From Strongylocentrotus droebachiensis (Eukaryota > Echinodermata > Echinoidea > Camarodonta > Strongylocentrotidae), in NCBI GenBank assembly GCA_035222895.1, contig JAVYIG010000110.1, forward strand, positions 80,001 through 144,000: DNA of 64,000 bases, in the 5' to 3' direction. Position 1 is the first letter of the stretch. Each line of letters begins with the position of its first letter. The notes beneath the pieces were generated by a model. It was not told the DNA's origin and searched no databases. It saw nothing but the letters and a program-made list of their open reading frames with translations. Below are positions 11,126 through 21,868 of the stretch, in pieces. The position numbers and the translations under genes are program-made.

Positions 11126-11701
11126 ATAGTTTATATTTGGTCTCTCATTGAAAAAAAATAGTACAAGTAAAAATGGCACAGATGAAAATTGATATTCTAC
11201 TATCTGTAGTAGATGTTGAAGTAGTGGAAGTAGCTTAGAACGTAAAGGAGGATGCAATTATGCAACTTTAAGTAGCACAATAAATCAGTGTTATAGTTCT
11301 TGGGTGTCAGTTCTCAAAATAAAATTAGGGTATTATATCCAATATATCGATGTTATAGAGAGTGGGCACAATAAACCTATCAATATTTATACACATTTTC
11401 AAAATTAAATCAATTATTGAAATAGGCATTAAAACGTTTTGTGTTGGAAAAAGGAAGATAGTGATCCATTATAAATTAACCTCATAACGTTTTATCATTG
11501 CCTAATGTATGCGTTAAAGTTGTATGATAAATCTTTTTTGAATGAGTGAGGAGAAGTAAAAAGATTTAACCAGAATTTCTTTTTATCAACACTGTTTCCC
11601 ATATATTCGGAGTAATTTTTTCTTACTTCCTTTCGTGAAAATAGTGATTGTCACAAAATAGGTTATTCTTATTAAATACAATTTATATCTTGTTAGAACT
11701 T

Positions 11702-11790
11702 TATTTAGTAATCTCTATGACTATTTATTAATAAGAAGATATAACTTTATTTAGTAATCTCTATGACTATTTATCAATAAGAAGATATAA
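11702..11790. repeat. Tandem duplication of a ~54-bp unit
   Basis: Two near-identical copies of a unit containing TTTATTTAGTAATCTCTATG and ending in AATAAGAAGATATAA. Confidence 0.8.
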
Positions 11791-12104
11791 ACTCTATTTA
11801 TCAAGAATACCCTATAGAGAGGTGTACAAGCAATGATTCCAACTTCTTGGGCAAGTAGTATATGTCCCCAACCGAATTTTAGGAGCTAAGGAAAAGATTA
11901 ACAACGAGAAAGAAATATAGAGGAAGAGGGGATAATAATAATAATCCGTTTTTTGTTATATAGCGCTCAATACACCGATCCAACGATGTGCCCACGCGCT
12001 TTACAGATATATTATTACCCCGGTCATCGGATTCATAAGAGAAAGATGATGCCCCTACTCCAACTAAAGGATGCTGCTCTCCTTTACCATCTTGAAAAAC
12101 ATAT

Positions 12105-12287
12105 GGCCAACCTCTACCCCACCACTGAACCCCTGAATCACAGGGACCCTGATACGCCTAACCTCTACCCAACCACTGAACCCCTGAATCACAGGAACCC
12201 TGATATGCCTAACCTCTACCCCACCACTGAACCCCTGAATCACAGGAACCCTGATACGCCTAACCTCTACCCCACCACTGAACCCCT
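12105..12287. repeat. 51-bp minisatellite, left array
   Basis: About 3.5 copies of a unit containing CCTAACCTCTACCCCACCAC, TGAACCCCTGAATCACAGG and AACCCTGATACG. The last copy stops at CCCCTGA, where the LINE tail begins; the array resumes at about 14790. Confidence 0.85.
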
Positions 12288-14785
12288 GACAATGACAATG
12301 ACAATGACAATTTATTCTCATGTCACCCACATTGGGGGTATTGGAGAAGGTTACAATCAGTTTGAATTTGTCAATTAAACACTGTGAAATATTCAATACA
12401 ATACAAATAGAATTAACATTAATCCATACAAAATAACACTATCGACAATAGTGAGAAAAATTATGATGATAATGATAACAATATTGATGATGATAATAAT
12501 AATAATAATCAAAAACAAAACGATAATATTAATTAAAACGATAATTAATGACGAAATTAATGGAAGCAATTGAAAAAGAGATTTACTGGCACCAGTAAAT
12601 TGATATCTGAATTAATGAATTACTGAAAATATTCTTGATATCAATTTAATAAATTGATATAAGACAAAAAAGAGAAACATAAAGTTAATATTGAACTCAT
12701 AACATGTTTTTGCACATACTTAAATTAATGAAAACGAAGCATTATTTTTCGACAGAATTTTACTAAGTTTAAACGTGTTTGTACATTATTGGAGTTAAAA
12801 AGCTGACCCATTTTTAGTGTATTTGGTCTTTCAATAAAATATTTATCGATGAACAATTTTCTTTCTGAACGAAAGGTAGGGCATACAAACAAGTAATGAA
12901 ACTCATCCCCAAGTGATTGCAAATTGCACAGCGTACATAGCCTCATTTCCCTTGGAGTATTTGAATATCTACCAGCTACAATCGGCAGGTAATTATTGCC
13001 ACAGCGAAAACGACTTAATATTGTCCGATCTCTTTTAATGAGATCGATTAAGTATCTTTCTAAACATAAAGAATGTTTGAAGATTCGATAGTTAACACAA
13101 TGCGAATTATCGTACATACAAGCAGACCAATACTGAGCATGAGAATCTCTCAATCGACGTTCCACAGTTTGTTTGACCCACTCATAGCTAGTATTTTCAC
13201 AAATTTCCCATAAATTAGACATCCCCATATTGTCCAGAGTCAGCTTGATTTTTTTTAACCAAGGTGCCTGATATATATTCTTCTCAAAGAGTAATTTTAA
13301 GATAATATAAACCTTACCAGAAAATTTATCCTGTCCACTATGTACAATCCTACACCAGAAGTTTATCATTCTGCTTTCGATATATTTCTCAAGTTTAAGC
13401 CTCCCCAATTCACCAAGTACCATACAATTTGCAGTTGTTTTGTTGACAGAAAGGGCTTGCTTACAAAATTTCATGTGGAAAATTTCAAGATCATGTAGCA
13501 CTTCAAATCCCCATATCTCACTTCCATAGAGCAGAATAGGTAACACAAGTTGATCAAATAATTCCAAGAGGATATCAATAGGTAAGTGCAGTTGATAAGT
13601 TTTAGATAATAGACTATACATTGCTCGTCTAGCTTGATTAAGTTGCTTAATTTGTGCTTTACGAAATTTGTTGTTGTAGTTAAAAGTAGTTCCAAGATAG
13701 ACGTATTCATCAACAACTTCTACAATATCATGATCAAATTTAAATATAGGAATTTTTCGAACTTTACCACGAGAAAATACAACAACTTTGGTTTTAGCTG
13801 TGTTAACTTGAAGAAACCATTTTTTACAGTAATCAGATACTGCATCAAGAGCAAGCTGAAGATCACTTTCAGTTTTTGCAAGAACTATTGTATCGTCTGC
13901 ATACAGTAATGTAAAAAGCCTGAGATATACATCTATACCATTTTGATACGCAGCTGCATCAATCTTGTCAGGAAGAATATTTATGCCTCCACACTTTTCG
14001 CTAATGAATTGTTTGAAGTCATTTAAAAAAAGGGCAAATAGCATCGGAGATAAATTTTCTCCTTGTCGCACACCAATGTTACAATCAAATAAAGAAGACT
14101 TTTCTGTACCAGAAATTACACATGACTTAGCCTGAGCATACATATGCTTAATTACATTGAAAAACTTTCCATCAACATTATTCTTAAGTAATTTATTCCA
14201 AAGAGAACTCCTGTCAACCAAATCAAATGCCTTCTTGTAGTCAATAAATGCACAATAAACCCTCTCTTTTGAAGAGAGATATAAATCGATCACTGAATGG
14301 AGAACAAAAATGTGATCAAGCGTTGAATGACCATTTCGAAAACCAGCCTGTTCATCACCTAGCAATTCATTATCTTCAAGATAAGACGTAAGTCGCTCAT
14401 TCAATACTGCTGTAAACAGCTTGCCGAGACAACTAAGCAATGTTATTCCTCTATAGTTGTTCGGATCATTAGGATTTCCTTTCTTCTTATAAAGAGGGTG
14501 AATTAACCCTATTGTCCATTCAGATGGTACAATTCCACTTTCTAATACAATGTTAAATAACCTAACGATTACTGATAAAACAGACTTTGTGCTACACTTC
14601 AAAAATTCATTTAGAACTAAATCATCGCCGTGTGCCTTACCGTTTTTCAGTCTATTTATTTGACGTGTTACTTCTTCCCTGCTTATAGAGCGATTGATAC
14701 ATTGATTGCTCGAAAGAACTTGGTCAGGTTCTAATATATCTGCATTATCTCTTTGATTTTGGCTCAGACTACGAAAGTATCACAA
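12288..14785 (-). mobile_element. 5'-truncated non-LTR retrotransposon (LINE) with open reverse transcriptase ORF
   Basis: A minus-strand LINE of the Jockey/CR1-like superclade. The ORF at 12725-14602 is open for 625 residues and continues upstream in frame to about 14765 (SREEVTRQINRLKNGKAHGD). It has the RT motifs NYRGITLLSCLGKLF, DEQAGFRNGHSTLDHIF, AFIDYKKAFD, GVRQGENLSPMLFALFLND and the catalytic LLYADD box, then a C-terminal CTLCN...DEFHYLFVCPTF zinc-knuckle-like segment. The 3' UTR runs to about 12288 and ends in (ATTGTC)n, as in LINEs with microsatellite tails. No endonuclease domain is present, so this is a 5'-truncated insertion. It lies within a 51-bp minisatellite. The long open frame suggests a fairly recent copy. 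Confidence 0.92.
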
Positions 14786-14794
14786 GAAGATCAC

Positions 14795-14920
14795 AAGAAC
14801 CCTGATACGCCTAACCTCTACCCCACCACTGAACCCCTGAATCACAAGAACCCTGATACGCCTAACCTCTACCCCACCACTGAACCCCTGAATCACAAGA
14901 ACCCTGATACGCCCGCTCTG
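14795..14920. repeat. 51-bp minisatellite, right array
   Basis: About 2.5 copies of the same unit as at 12105-12287, in register after the LINE, with CACAAGAACC in place of the CACAGGAACC variant on the left. Confidence 0.85.
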
Positions 14921-15485
14921 GCTATGTGAGCAGTGGCGGCCCCAGAATGTCAATGATGGGGTGGGGTGAAAAACGTCACTTCACCTCATGGGCAGTTTTG
15001 ATATCAAAAGCAGAAATTCTGCGGTGTATTGACAAATCCATGAATGCAGATTCTTTCTTACAATTCTATTGCTTCATGTCATATAACCCTGCATCTCTTT
15101 CCTCTAAAAACGGTACATGATGAATCGTTGATCTGATTTTTATTCTTTTTTGTATTCTAGGTCAACAGCAATCAATGGTTTCACTCGAACGCTCGGTTCA
15201 CAATTATTTATTAGGAGACATCGTAAGCACGCTGCATCGTGAAATAATATCAGTAGAAATGAGTGACCAAAAGAACCTTTGCTGCTGAATTGTATGAAAG
15301 TAAAGGCCACCTGGGGAAATAACAACAAATTCAATCTCTTTATCAGTGACATTGTTTCTGGCAGTAAAGTTCGCAAGTCCGCAGTGGCGTATATAGGGGA
15401 CATGGGGTATGCTCCTCTAGCGGCACCTCAAAAGGGCGCAAACTTAAACAGAGGGGTTCAAAAAGAAAAAAAATAACGCACAAGA

Positions 15486-15523
15486 GAGAAGAGAGAGAAA
15501 GAGACAGAGAGAGAGAGAGAGAA

Positions 15524-15560
<37 letters not shown>
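15486..15560. repeat. GA microsatellite
   Basis: (GA)n with interspersed AAAGAGACAGAG phrases. Confidence 0.9.
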
Positions 15561-16583
15561 AAGATCTCCTTTTTTAAAATAGAAAAGTCATGTTTCTTTA
15601 ACTGACTACCCCTCCCCCCACATACGAGAGTTTATTAGAAATAGCGTTTTTAGCAAAATACTACAGTGTAAAAAAAAAAGAAGACATTTAGGAAACTTCA
15701 GCACTTGAGAGTGGTATTGTATTTCTGTTACCTTGCTAAGTTCTAGGATTTACTTTCTCTAGAGAGCTGAAGAAGAGAATTCAAAGCCGTATTCAACCTT
15801 CTTTGGAATCTGATATGGCGCGCGAATGGACGCGCGAATTCTCCTGGCAAGTTCATTGTCACTAGGGAAGTCACACTTTAACGTACTTTCGATTGACTCC
15901 ACAGGAAATTAAAAATCCAGTTTCACAGCATTTTCGCTTCGCCAAGGGCGAGCCGCATTCCATTCTTGCCCACTACCACAGGAAATTGAAGCCTTTTAAG
16001 ATTATGCTTTTTCTCTTGGAGTCGGTGAATGATGCGTCTTGGAGATGATATTTTTCGAAAGTCGCCACTCTCTCTTTGTTAAGTTTCAGCGTATCGTTAT
16101 CGCAGGTTAGATTATACATTGCGTCCTCACTGGTTAGATTTAATGTGTCTTAAGGGAGGAAAGCACTTGGTTATTTGGTAAATGAAATATCTCATTCAGA
16201 TAGAAATAAACCTCGTTCACGTTGCTTATTGGTAAACACTTATAAGGTCAATATATATTTAGTCCTTGAAGATTGTTCATATTACAGAAAGCATCTAGCA
16301 ACGATTGAAGAAACATACCGCCAGAAAAACATCGGAGTTGAACAGTGAAATCAAATTAATCGTGGCGCTGTTCAAGAGTTTGTTCTTCTACTTGTAACAT
16401 TCATTTTTACCTTCTAATGGCTCTTCTATTGTTAACATTAAGTTTTGTCTTTAAAGGTGAATTATATATCTAAAAGCGAAAACTTATAAATCTTGTTAAT
16501 GAAGTACCCAAAATAAACGAAATTTATCCAAAAAAATATCCCCATAAGTCCGAGCTCCGACGCAGTAATTTGAACAAGTCACC

Positions 16584-16826
16584 ATGGATACCTCGACGCT
16601 CCCATGGACGACCACGACATCGATTGACGCAGTAACGTTCGGTCTCGTAAACGAAACGGACGATGCTCCCTCAGGAGGAGGGTCGGGACCTTTAGTTAGT
16701 GTAATAGGACAGACAGTAATCTATAGTATAACGGCTCTACTCACTGTATTAAGTAACGCCCTTAATCTTATCGTGCTCCATCGCGTGCCGAATTGCTTCG
16801 ATGAGGTTACCCAGATGATCCTCAAG
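16584..16826 (+). CDS. GPCR exon 1: N-terminus and TM1
   Basis: Eighty-one codons ending MILK before a GTAAGA donor. It covers the extracellular tail, TM1 and the first intracellular loop; the intron falls just before TM2. Confidence 0.88.
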
Positions 16827-18776
16827 GTAAGAATTCTCCAATAACTTGTCCATCGAGAAAACGATCACAACAATTTTCGAAAAATCACTTGAAGGCTCTT
16901 TCTACACCCTTTTCATATATATTATGCCATAAAAATCATGTTCAGATTAAGTAATAGGTTATTGTAATGTTCTTATATTAAAGGCTATTTAAATTGTCTT
17001 CAATATATTTTTCGAAAGTCTTTGCGATCGTTTTCATTGAATTGTCCATGTTGGTAGATTTTCAATGAATTGTCCATGTTGGTAGATTTTCATGTAGCGT
17101 ATGCCTTAATTAATCATGGAGAGTTGGGAAAAACGTCATTAATTAAAATAAAATACTCTTCGAAATCTTTGGGAAATCAATTAACTAATTTAGATTTGCA
17201 TTTAATGCATGGGCGGAGTTGGGGCGTAGATCCCAAAACAAGAAAGGCACATCAATCGTAATAATTTAATGACGATATTCTGTTCTTGTATAACGCATTA
17301 TACAATGTTTACACGTCTCTGTATGGGCTCCCAATTGTTCTCTGGATCTTCTAAAGTAGAATTTTTGTCATTTGAGGAAACGTTCAAATAACTCAATCAT
17401 CACTCCACCCATGTATTCTATATAATTGTACTTTAATGCAAATCTCAATAAGTAATGGATTTCCCAAATTACCAAATTAATAACTATTGAGGTTTATCTA
17501 TAAGTACCTCACCGATGTCATCGAAAAACATGCAAGCTCCACGTTTGTTCACGTATTCATTTTTAATAAATGTCATTAAATTTTATGTTCCTATTGTTTT
17601 TATACGGAAAATCAAATCAAAACCAAAACAAACATTTAGAAAATCAATTTAAATAATTGATGAATAATTTACCACTCTTATTCCCCTTGATTAAGATGAA
17701 ATGCATGGATAAAGTTACACAAACAATTATGTACGGCAAAAGTCAACAGGCTGAGTAATCAGTATAATGATGTCTAAAATATTGAGAATGCCCCCGTCTT
17801 ATAAAGAGTTGATAGTAATCGCAGCTTATTTGGTATCAATCGTAACTATGTACATAAGAGATAAGGGACCACAAACTTGCGATTGTTTGGAGGACTTGAG
17901 ATTGATTTGGACGGGACCCTAGAGTACATAATATATCAGCACTGTGTTTAAAACTATTTGTTTTCTTTCTTGCAGTCCCTTGCAATAACAGACATGCTGA
18001 CGGGACTCTTCTGTACATCTTTGACGAGTGTAGTGTCTATCCTGCGTCATCTACAGCTTAACGAAGTATGCGCCGTAAGACGTTGTTTCTGCAGTTCTTT
18101 CATTAATATCTCGTCTCTCTTTGTCGCTTTCGCCTGCCTTGATCGCTTTCTTGCCATCACACGACCACTGCATTACCACGTTATGGTGACCGCCCGCCGC
18201 GCTCGGATAACTATCTTAGCTATCTCCATTTTCGGGATCTTAGTCGGGGCATTTAGTGTTTTTCCAAGCTCTAGGACGACGCTCTGCATCTCTAATTTTT
18301 CATCCAATTCCAGTTTACGGTTCAGGCCTAGTATCGTGGTTACGTTAACCACATTCTTTGGAAGTTTAGCTGTAGCGATGTACACGAATACGCGGGTGGT
18401 TACCGTTGCGGTACAGCAGACCTTCCGCGTTGGCGACGAAGCGGTCGCGAGAGGAGCCGCTGCGGTTGACGCCCCCGTGCATCGTCCTAAACTGCGAGGG
18501 CTCACTGCGATCGTGATCGCGACGTCTGCCTACATTATTGCGGTGATCCCGTGGGCGATCGTCTCCGCGGCCCAGATGGATCCGTCGAGCACGATTTCAT
18601 CGCCCAACGTCCGATTCTTTACGAGTCTGCTCCTTCTGAGTAACAGCTATTGGAATCCTCTTATCTTTGCTCTTCTTAGCAACAAGTTCCGTGCCGCTGT
18701 GAAAAAGACTTTCGGATTTAAAAGTGAGGATATTCAGAATGGAAATGTTACTATGTCGTCGATTGTCACCAGCTAG
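16584..18776 (+). CDS. Class A (rhodopsin-like) G protein-coupled receptor, two exons
   Basis: A seven-helix receptor of 347 residues from exons 16584-16826 and 17976-18776, joined in phase 0. The start sits in a strong context (caccATGG). Residue 23 is an N-glycosylation site (NET). TM1 spans about 38-66 with N58. TM2 holds SLAITDMLTG with D87. TM3 ends in CLDRFLAITRPLHY, where the usual DRY is DRF (137-139). Cys113 or Cys118 and Cys185 can form the loop disulfide. TM6 has AVIPW (P273) in place of CWxP, and TM7 has NPLIF (308-312) for NPxxY. A short helix 8 and tail follow. The ligand is unknown; the DRF and NPLIF variants fit the fast-evolving orphan receptors of marine invertebrates. The fold call is secure and the subfamily is not assigned. 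Confidence 0.92.
16827..17975 (+). other. GPCR intron
   Basis: A 1,149-bp GT-AG intron. It contains a ~28-bp tandem duplication (AATTGTCCATGTTGGTAGAT twice) at about 17038-17092. No other element was recognised. Confidence 0.8.
17976..18776 (+). CDS. GPCR exon 2: TM2 to C-terminus
   Basis: Follows a pyrimidine-rich acceptor (tttctttcttgcag) and codes for 266 residues plus a stop codon. It is GC-richer than its surroundings, as expected for coding sequence here. Confidence 0.92.
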   Translation, partial: SLAITDMLTGLFCTSLTSVVSILRHLQLNEVCAVRRCFCSSFINISSLFVAFACLDRFLAITRPLHYHVMVTARRARITILAISIFGILVGAFSVFPSSRTTLCISNFSSNSSLRFRPSIVVTLTTFFGSLAVAMYTNTRVVTVAVQQTFRVGDEAVARGAAAVDAPVHRPKLRGLTAIVIATSAYIIAVIPWAIVSAAQMDPSSTISSPNVRFFTSLLLLSNSYWNPLIFALLSNKFRAAVKKTFGFKSEDIQNGNVTMSSIVTS

Positions 18777-19061
18777 TTCTTCATTAGGTAACCTTGGACT
18801 GCGGTTACAGTTATCATGAATAGATTGGAGGACTAGAGAAGATGAAATGACTGAGTTTCAGAGCTGTTAAAAGTGTGTTAATCATTTTTAAAGATATGCA
18901 TTGGTGTCATGATCTTGCTCCATCATTGGAAACATAAAATGGGCTACTGACAGCCACATTGTAATCGCTAATTTTGCTGTAGGATGTCTTTATCCATGTA
19001 AACTAAGAGGTATAGGAATATTCTTTTATGTGAAAATGGAAGGCTGTAACAATAATACCAA

Positions 19062-19067
19062 AATAAA
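19062..19067 (+). terminator. Candidate polyadenylation signal of the GPCR gene
   Basis: AATAAA about 285 bases after the GPCR stop codon. The motif is seen; its use is inferred. Confidence 0.4.
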
Positions 19068-19404
19068 AATGTATATAGATGTGCTTTAAATTGAGACATG
19101 TTTTAAATCATGGTAATAAGAACCTCGGACACATTGTCAGCTACATACCGTTGGCGGCCACATTGTAAACCTTTTTGTTTTAATTAGTGCTCTCTGCCCA
19201 TGTGAACAAAGGGTTACATTATGATGGGTTAAGTACTGTCTATCATATAACAAATGAACGCAATGCCCACAATGAAGATGTTTCAACTTTTTTTCTTCAA
19301 GTTTTTTTATTGTTCCACATAAAAAAAAAATATATAGACAAACATATACAATTAACAAATATATACAAGTCATGTAGTATAAATGGGCACGTCTCAATGA
19401 TTCT

Positions 19405-19860
19405 CAATTGAATTGAATTGAATTGAATTGAATTGAATTGAATTGAATTTATTTATTCACCACCATTGAAAACATTGAAACAAAAGATAAATGTACAATG
19501 ACAATGTCAATATAACATAAATGCATAACATGAATTATTAACAATACATGTTCTACAGCGATATACATGTACATTATAACAAAGATAAAGTAAACTTTGC
19601 TTCAAGAGCAAAACAATAAATGACTAATTACAATGAGTTTGTGATCGATGGTAAAATAGAGTAAAAAATAGCACATGTGCTAGTCGAGTCTGACTCTCGT
19701 TATCTAAAGCCTAAAATAAAGTTAATTTAAAAATACATGATGGGTTTCCAAATCTTATAAATAAGATTTGTGTATAATATTAAAATGAGACTGGTTACTA
19801 TATAGTTACGAGGTTATGATTCGTGGTTTTCACTTAAGAGTAATTTTGTAAGTTTTTTAC
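19405..19860 (-). mobile_element. LINE 3' tail
   Basis: Minus-strand 3' end with an (AATTC)n terminal repeat at 19405-19450. It shares CAGACTCGACTAGCAC-like sequence, on the opposite strand, with the tail at 28820-29071, so both probably come from one LINE family. No coding sequence is left. Confidence 0.55.
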
Positions 19861-20021
19861 GAAATATAATATAATATAATAGATTAAGTGAAATGTGAGG
19901 GACCTATTAAAAAGCAGTGCTTGTATATTGTAGGTTCCTGGAAAAATAAGTATTGTATATAGAAGAAAAAAGCGTAGCAAATATGCGTGAGTCATGTTTT
20001 AAATGATTGCAGTGAGAATCT

Positions 20022-20660
20022 CAAAAATAAGTTTACACCTAGAAAATTGCCAATTATTTTAAAAATCATCTATGAACAGTAAATTAGTATACATCTTATG
20101 AAAGAGTGTTTTATCCCAAATCATTTAGTATCATTTTGTGCCGTATGTGTTCACGCTTGGATGGCATTGTTTGCGAGAGTGCAAAAATCGACTTGCGCCA
20201 AAGTTGCTTATGTGATGTTTGAATAAAACAATTGGGATTTGGGTATCAATTCGGTCTTTGCAGATCCAAATAGCATCCCTAACAAAATCAATCATGCCAC
20301 ACATATCAAATATCGAATATCAAATATCAACGAACATTTGTGCGGGCGGATGTGTGTGTGTGTGTGACTTTGCTTCTGCAAAAAGCATATGCAATGCATT
20401 TCATTTGATACATTCAATTCATTCTCTCACTCTGCTAATCCCGATATAATACATACTGTAGACATCACTTTGGCGCAAAACGATTTTTGCACTCTCACAA
20501 ACAATGCCTCCTGTTCATCCAAGCGTGAATACATACCACACAAAAATGATACCAAATAATTTGGGATAAAACACTCTTTCATAAGATGTATATAAATTTA
20601 GTGTTCATAGATGATTTCTAAAATAATTAGCAATTTTCTAGGTGTTAACTTTTTTTTGAC
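20022..20660. mobile_element. Foldback (long inverted repeat) element
   Basis: The arms are inverted copies. CACCTAGAAAATTGCCAATT on the left matches AATTAGCAATTTTCTAGGTG on the right, and further in ATGAAAGAGTGTTTTATCCC matches GGGATAAAACACTCTTTCAT. The centre holds a TG repeat near 20353. Arms are about 260 bp. No ORF and no clear target duplication were found. Confidence 0.75.
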
Positions 20661-21825
20661 TCACACGGTAGATTCAACATTGTTATATAATATTCGCACA
20701 ACACGGTAACATGTGGGGTAATCTTGCACACAAAAATCCTCTTTTGTTATCATGAAAATGAAATATTTGTGGAGTATTGTTTACATTAAGATTTCATTGT
20801 TGAAATGCACAGGTTCACAATTTAAAGACGTTCAATAAACTGTAACACGACTTATGTAGATTCTGAGAACAGAATGGTGTGATGGGAACACTTTGAATGG
20901 AAGCGTGTTAGACCATATATTGCTATGAGGTTTTTAATAGGCGGAATGTTTTTTTTTTACATTCCTCCATTAGTCTAGCGATATGCAGATTCTCGGAATT
21001 TAAAATTTTCAATCAAGGATAAAAGCAAGTCGTAATTTTAATGTCAGATTTTCCGACAGGGATGTATATATACCTTTCAATTAGGAGAAAAGAAAGACAT
21101 TGAGATAATGTTACACACGGGGAAAAAAGTAGCAACTTGCCAGTTTAAAGATAACTTTGAGTTCTGGCAATGCAATTGCATCGTGAAAGAAACTGGAAGC
21201 GATTGGAAGATGGTGATTATGTAGCACATAAGAATTGGTGCGAACTGTGACTGAGCTTTTGGAATCATCTAAATGATAAGAATTGGGCTCGGTCGTACTG
21301 AAATTCGTACGCATTGTACCCGGAAAATGTACACGGGACTACACACAAACATGTGGCGTGAAAGTTTGATCCAAATACACTCTTCCTTGTCATATTCCAA
21401 CTTTTTGAAAAGCAGTCCTATTTAGGAGACATTTTACTGGATAGACTTCCACACTAACATGAAGAGAAAGAAAAGGCTCACCATTTTTGTTAAACCTTTC
21501 CCAGAAATGTATAGTTTACTTTTTTTAAACTTTCAGTGGGCCGGCACATCCCCTTCTGTAACCAAGGTTCTGGGCACGCCAATAACGTGATGAAACTCCG
21601 GATTAAAGATGAATAACTGAATCTGTTATGAATTGATGAAAGTGTAGTTATTAATTTACCATCGCATCCCTTTATCTTTCTTAAAATTTGAAAGTTTAGA
21701 AGGATATCAGTCTCAGGAATGTTTAACTATATGAATATTTCTTATACTGTGTGTGCTATCGAGCGGCTGTTGAGTGTAAAGAGAGTTAAGTAGATGGAAA
21801 GATGAAGAGAGGGAGAGAGAAATAT

Positions 21826-21835
<10 letters not shown>

Positions 21836-21866
<31 letters not shown>
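21836..21866. repeat. GA microsatellite
   Basis: (GA)n tract with flanking GAGGGAGAGAG-type sequence. Confidence 0.85.

Positions 21867-21868
<2 letters not shown>

Larger units (their letters stand above)
6868..16583. other. Intergenic region between the lipase and GPCR genes
   Basis: About 9.7 kb without a recognised host gene. It holds a palindromic MITE relic near 7527-7620, a SINE-like tail at 7700-7830, hAT MITEs at 9311-9591 and about 9601-9782, an inverted-end repeat near 10081-10279, a TAG array at 10890-11125, a 54-bp duplication at 11702-11790, a minisatellite split by a LINE at 12105-14920, and a GA microsatellite at 15486-15560. Short ORFs here have no recognisable domain. Confidence 0.6.

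Noticed and set aside
10925-11257. 110-residue poly-Thr/poly-Leu ORF
   Set aside because: Translation of the TAG/GTG trinucleotide array; no biological signal.
11953-12396. 141- and 110-residue ORFs on opposite strands
   Set aside because: Both read through the 51-bp minisatellite, whose unit length is divisible by three, which keeps any frame open.
14926-15430. CAGTGGCGGCCCC and CAGTGGCGTATATAGG as hAT MITE ends
   Set aside because: They look like left ends, but no matching right end or 8-bp duplication was found nearby, so no element is called.
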